From: Halanaerobium sp.
GTDB taxonomy: Bacteria > Bacillota > Halanaerobiia > Halanaerobiales > Halanaerobiaceae
Reading direction: 5' to 3'
Length of the DNA stretch: 8,022 nucleotides
Assembly: GCA_003070825.1 (NCBI GenBank)
Contig: QBLP01000141.1
Location: 1-8,022, forward strand
Shown here one piece after another: positions 5,686 through 8,022 of the stretch (position 1 is the first letter of the stretch; every line of letters begins with the position of its first letter). The notes below the pieces were generated by a model. That model had not been told where the DNA came from and did no database searches. It was given only the letters and a program-made list of their open reading frames with translations. A program made the position numbers and the translations under genes.

Positions 5686-6822
5686 ATGGAATATAAAACT
5701 GAAATTAAAAAAACCAAATACCATAATAAATTTCAGCCTGGCCTGATCAAAAAACTGGCTCTTGATTTTGAACTAAGAGCACAATTAAAACAGGATCCGG
5801 CTGTAATTGAGGCAGCCGAACTTTTAAAAAAGGGTGAAATTGTGGCTCTTCCGACCGAAACAGTGTATGGTCTGGCAGCTGATGCTTTGAACTCTGAGGC
5901 TGTAAAAAAAATATTTAAAGCCAAGGGCCGTCCCCAGGATAACCCGCTGATTGTTCATATTGCTGACGAATCACAGCTTAAGCAGCTGGCAGCAGGCGAA
6001 ATATCAGCAAAAGCTAAAAAATTAATGGAAAAATTCTGGCCGGGACCGCTGACAATAATTTTTCCAAAAAAGCAGGATGTTCCGGAGACAACTTCCGCTG
6101 GACTGGAGACAATTGCTGTTCGAATGCCGGCTCACCCGCTGATGCTGGCTGTAATTGAACTGGCTGAACTGCCGCTTGCAGCTCCCAGTGCTAATACTTC
6201 CGGTTTTCCCAGCCCAACCAGAGCTGAGCATGTATATAATGATTTAAAAACTAAAATACCACTGATTCTGGATGGGGGTTTTTGCCATTTTGGTGTAGAA
6301 TCAACTGTTGTTGATTTAAGAGGAGATAGGCTTAAGGTTTTACGGCCGGGTGGAATCAGCCGCGAAGATATTTCCAACTTTTTAGGAGAAGAGGTTATTT
6401 TAGCAGCGGAGCTTAAAGATGATCAGGAGGTTCTTTCTCCTGGTACTAAATACCGCCACTATGCCCCTACAAAAAAATTATATACCTTTAATTTTGAAGA
6501 TAAGATTTCAGTTTTAAACCAGGCTTTAAAAAGGGCGAAAGCTGAGAAAATTGCGATCATTACTGCCAGGGACAGTAAAATCAGCATTAAAAACCTTTCA
6601 GAAAAAAATATAAAAATTTTGAGAGTTTTTGATCATGAAGCACCGGAGGAACTGGCACAAAAACTTTTTGATTTGTTAAGAAAACTGGATGCCGATCAGA
6701 GTATAGAGGAAATTTATATTGAAGAATTGGATAAAGCAGGAATTGGAGAAGCAGTTATGAATAGAATTCACAAAGCAGCGGCTGCTGATCAATATTCTCA
6801 GCCGGGAGGTGGAGACAATTAA
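5686..6822 (+). CDS. ywlC: L-threonylcarbamoyladenylate synthase (Sua5/YwlC type)
   Basis: Makes threonylcarbamoyl-AMP from threonine, bicarbonate and ATP, the first step of t6A37 formation in ANN-decoding tRNAs. The 378-residue protein is the long Sua5 form: a YrdC domain (about 38-225) with ALPTETVYGL (54-63), KGRPQDNPLIVH (80-91) and APSANTSG (166-173), the linker SPGTKYRHYAP (251-261), and a C-terminal Sua5 domain (about 265-365, with GIGEAVMNRIHKAA). The stretch before PTETVYGL is about 20 residues longer than in the Bacillus protein and is rich in lysine. GTG codons at 5677 and 5683 are in frame, but ATG 5686 is preferred because it sits 5 bases after AGGTGA (5675-5680). The end overlaps the start of the next gene. 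The symbol follows the B. subtilis homologue; it is equivalent to tsaC2/sua5. Confidence 0.95.
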   Translation: MEYKTEIKKTKYHNKFQPGLIKKLALDFELRAQLKQDPAVIEAAELLKKGEIVALPTETVYGLAADALNSEAVKKIFKAKGRPQDNPLIVHIADESQLKQLAAGEISAKAKKLMEKFWPGPLTIIFPKKQDVPETTSAGLETIAVRMPAHPLMLAVIELAELPLAAPSANTSGFPSPTRAEHVYNDLKTKIPLILDGGFCHFGVESTVVDLRGDRLKVLRPGGISREDISNFLGEEVILAAELKDDQEVLSPGTKYRHYAPTKKLYTFNFEDKISVLNQALKRAKAEKIAIITARDSKISIKNLSEKNIKILRVFDHEAPEELAQKLFDLLRKLDADQSIEEIYIEELDKAGIGEAVMNRIHKAAAADQYSQPGGGDN

Positions 6823-7306
6823 AAGAATTTTATTTGTTTGCACAGGAAATACATGCCGAAGTCCGATGGCCGAATATCTTCTAAAAGATATGATTGCAGA
6901 AAATGATGAGCTGCAGGCTAAAAACTGGGAAGTTCTTTCTGCCGGTATTTCGGCAGTTAAAGGTGCTGATGCCAATGACAAGGCCAGTGCTGTAATGTCA
7001 GAAATTAATATTGATCTGGCAGAACACAGTTCTCACAACATAGAAGAGATTGAACTAACAGAAGAAGATTTGATTATCACCATGACCCGCAGGCACAGTC
7101 GGGCTCTGGTACTTAAGCATCCGGATTTAGCAGATAAGATTTTTACTTTAAAAGAATTGAGTGAGCTGGAGGCTGATTCCAGAGATATTCAGGATCCTTT
7201 TGGACTTTCTGAAGAAAATTATCGAGAAACAAGGGATGAAATTCGTGATAATTTAAGGGCTTTATTGGAAAAATTAAAGAATTTTGAGCTAATTGAGGAG
7301 GACTGA
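6809..7306 (+). CDS. ywlE: Low-molecular-weight phosphatase, probable protein-arginine phosphatase YwlE
   Basis: Cytosolic cysteine phosphatase of the LMW-PTP fold. The P-loop CTGNTCRS is at 11-18, with nucleophile C11 and phosphate-binding R17, and the general acid is D129 in DPFG. The threonine at position 15 is the residue that in B. subtilis YwlE favours phospho-arginine over phospho-tyrosine (classical tyrosine phosphatases have isoleucine there), so the likely role is removing arginine phosphorylation made by McsB-type kinases. The length of 165 is slightly longer than usual (about 150) because of an acidic C-terminal tail. The GTG at 6809 lies inside the ribosome binding site GGGAGGTGG (6804-6812). 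The next possible start by spacing is ATT at 6818, which gives (M)KRILFVC, exactly where family members begin. The start overlaps the ywlC stop. Confidence 0.93.
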   Translation: METIKRILFVCTGNTCRSPMAEYLLKDMIAENDELQAKNWEVLSAGISAVKGADANDKASAVMSEINIDLAEHSSHNIEEIELTEEDLIITMTRRHSRALVLKHPDLADKIFTLKELSELEADSRDIQDPFGLSEENYRETRDEIRDNLRALLEKLKNFELIEED

Positions 7307-7349
7307 GCCTCTTTAAGTAGAATAATAATATATGAAGGGAGTAATAACT

Positions 7350-7979
7350 TTGAGTGAATTACATGTAATGGATCATCCGTTAATTAGACACAAGATTGCA
7401 ATTATGAGGGACAAAAATACCGGACCGAAAGAGTTTAGAGAGCTTGCTGACGAGGTGGCAACTCTAATGGCCTATGAGGTCACAAGAGATATGCCTTTAG
7501 AAGATGTAGAAATTGAAACCCCAATTACTAAAGGTAAGTTTAAAATGATTGCCGGTAAAAAACTGGGAGTTGTTCCGATTTTAAGAGCTGGCCTGGGAAT
7601 GCTGGATGGCGTTTTAAAGTTGATTCCGGCTGCTCGAGTTGGTCATATTGGTTTATATAGAGAGCCTGAAACATTAGAAGCTGTAGAATATTACTGTAAG
7701 CTGCCAACTGATGTTGAGGAAAGAGATCTGCTGGTTGTTGATCCAATGCTGGCAACAGGTAATACAGCCATGGAAGCAATTAAATTTATTAAGGAAAGAA
7801 ACCCACGCAGTATTAAACTAATGGTTTTAGTTGCTGCTCCTGAAGGAGTTAAGAAAATTCAGGATGCACATCCGGATATTGATATCTGGGCAGCAGCACT
7901 TGATGAAAAATTAAATGATCATGCTTATATTGTTCCTGGTCTCGGTGACGCAGGAGACAGACTTTACGGTACCAAGTAA
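7350..7979 (+). CDS. upp: Uracil phosphoribosyltransferase
   Basis: Converts uracil and PRPP to UMP in pyrimidine salvage. The 209-residue protein from TTG 7350 matches the family length, beginning with the conserved VMDHPLIRHK (6-15). The GKKLGVVPILRAGLGM segment is at 69-84, the PRPP-binding loop VVDPMLATGNTA at 129-140, and the uracil-binding C-terminus YIVPGLGDAGDR at 193-204. An upstream in-frame ATG (7332) would add six residues but has no ribosome binding site, whereas TTG 7350 lies 8 bases after AAGGGAG (7335-7341), so TTG is preferred. It is the last complete gene of the run. In B. subtilis, rpiB-like and glyA genes lie between ywlE and upp; here the two are directly adjacent. Confidence 0.97.
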   Translation: MSELHVMDHPLIRHKIAIMRDKNTGPKEFRELADEVATLMAYEVTRDMPLEDVEIETPITKGKFKMIAGKKLGVVPILRAGLGMLDGVLKLIPAARVGHIGLYREPETLEAVEYYCKLPTDVEERDLLVVDPMLATGNTAMEAIKFIKERNPRSIKLMVLVAAPEGVKKIQDAHPDIDIWAAALDEKLNDHAYIVPGLGDAGDRLYGTK

Positions 7980-8003
7980 AAAAATGTAGGCACCGGGTAC
8001 TTG
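7973..8003 (+). repeat. Short inverted repeat over the upp stop
   Basis: CAAGTA (7973-7978) is complementary to TACTTG (7998-8003) with a 19-base loop. No T-run follows, only GTAAAAATATTCC, so it is not a convincing terminator. The operon may continue beyond the window. Confidence 0.25.
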
Positions 8004-8022
8004 TAAAAATATTCCTATATTC

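Noticed and set aside
5733..6981. Minus-strand open frames over ywlC and ywlE
   Set aside because: Shadows of well-supported plus-strand genes; serine/leucine-rich compositions typical of antisense frames.
7540..7779. Minus-strand open frame within upp
   Set aside because: Lies wholly inside the conserved upp catalytic core; no ribosome binding site or family resemblance.
1..8022. CRISPR array, tRNA, rRNA, toxin-antitoxin or defence system
   Set aside because: No spaced repeat array, no tRNA- or rRNA-like sequence, and every sizeable gene is a recognised housekeeping enzyme or the IS transposase.

Overview
The window looks like a chromosomal housekeeping segment of a low-GC, Gram-positive-type bacterium (Bacillota). 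The gene order rho - rpmE - tdk - prfA - prmC - ywlC - ywlE - upp is the classic Bacillus/Clostridium-type cluster. The A/T-rich composition, strong GGAGGTG-type ribosome binding sites, frequent GTG/TTG starts and acidic proteins suggest an anaerobic halophile such as the Halanaerobiales, but the genus is an inference from general resemblance, not a database match.

Layout. Bases 1-14 are not genomic: they equal the 3' end of the Tn5/Nextera mosaic-end adapter, so the left edge is a library artefact next to a foldback-prone hairpin (16-48). An intergenic leader (15-216) leads into rho (217-1476). Immediately after rho an IS30-family insertion sequence (about 1492-2663) is bracketed by an exact 14-bp direct repeat and imperfect inverted repeats, and carries one intact DDE transposase. 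Next come a near-consensus promoter (2689-2717), a structured 5' leader (2724-2775) and the start of rpmE (ribosomal protein L31). The L31 gene is broken: only the first ~27 codons are recognisable and the second Cys-x-x-Cys half is absent. A strong intrinsic terminator (2944-2972) and a second terminator-like hairpin (2987-3030) follow. tdk has its own promoter-like site (3013-3041). From tdk to upp the genes run in one direction with short gaps or overlaps and no obvious terminator, so they are probably one transcription unit.

How the genes work together. Rho ends transcripts, RF1 (PrfA) ends translation at UAA/UAG, and PrmC methylates the RF1 GGQ glutamine directly downstream of its substrate gene. 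YwlC (Sua5/TsaC2 type) makes threonylcarbamoyl-AMP for tRNA t6A37. YwlE is a low-molecular-weight phosphatase whose P-loop threonine points to protein-arginine phosphatase activity. Tdk and Upp are pyrimidine salvage enzymes. The cluster therefore joins gene-expression termination, tRNA/protein modification and nucleotide salvage.

I found no CRISPR array, tRNA, rRNA, toxin-antitoxin, phage defence or other new multi-gene system. The unusual points are local: the internally deleted rpmE behind an intact promoter and leader, a loop-loop complementary leader structure, the long direct repeat around the IS30 element, probable non-standard start codons (ATA for the transposase, ATT for ywlE), and the adapter remnant.
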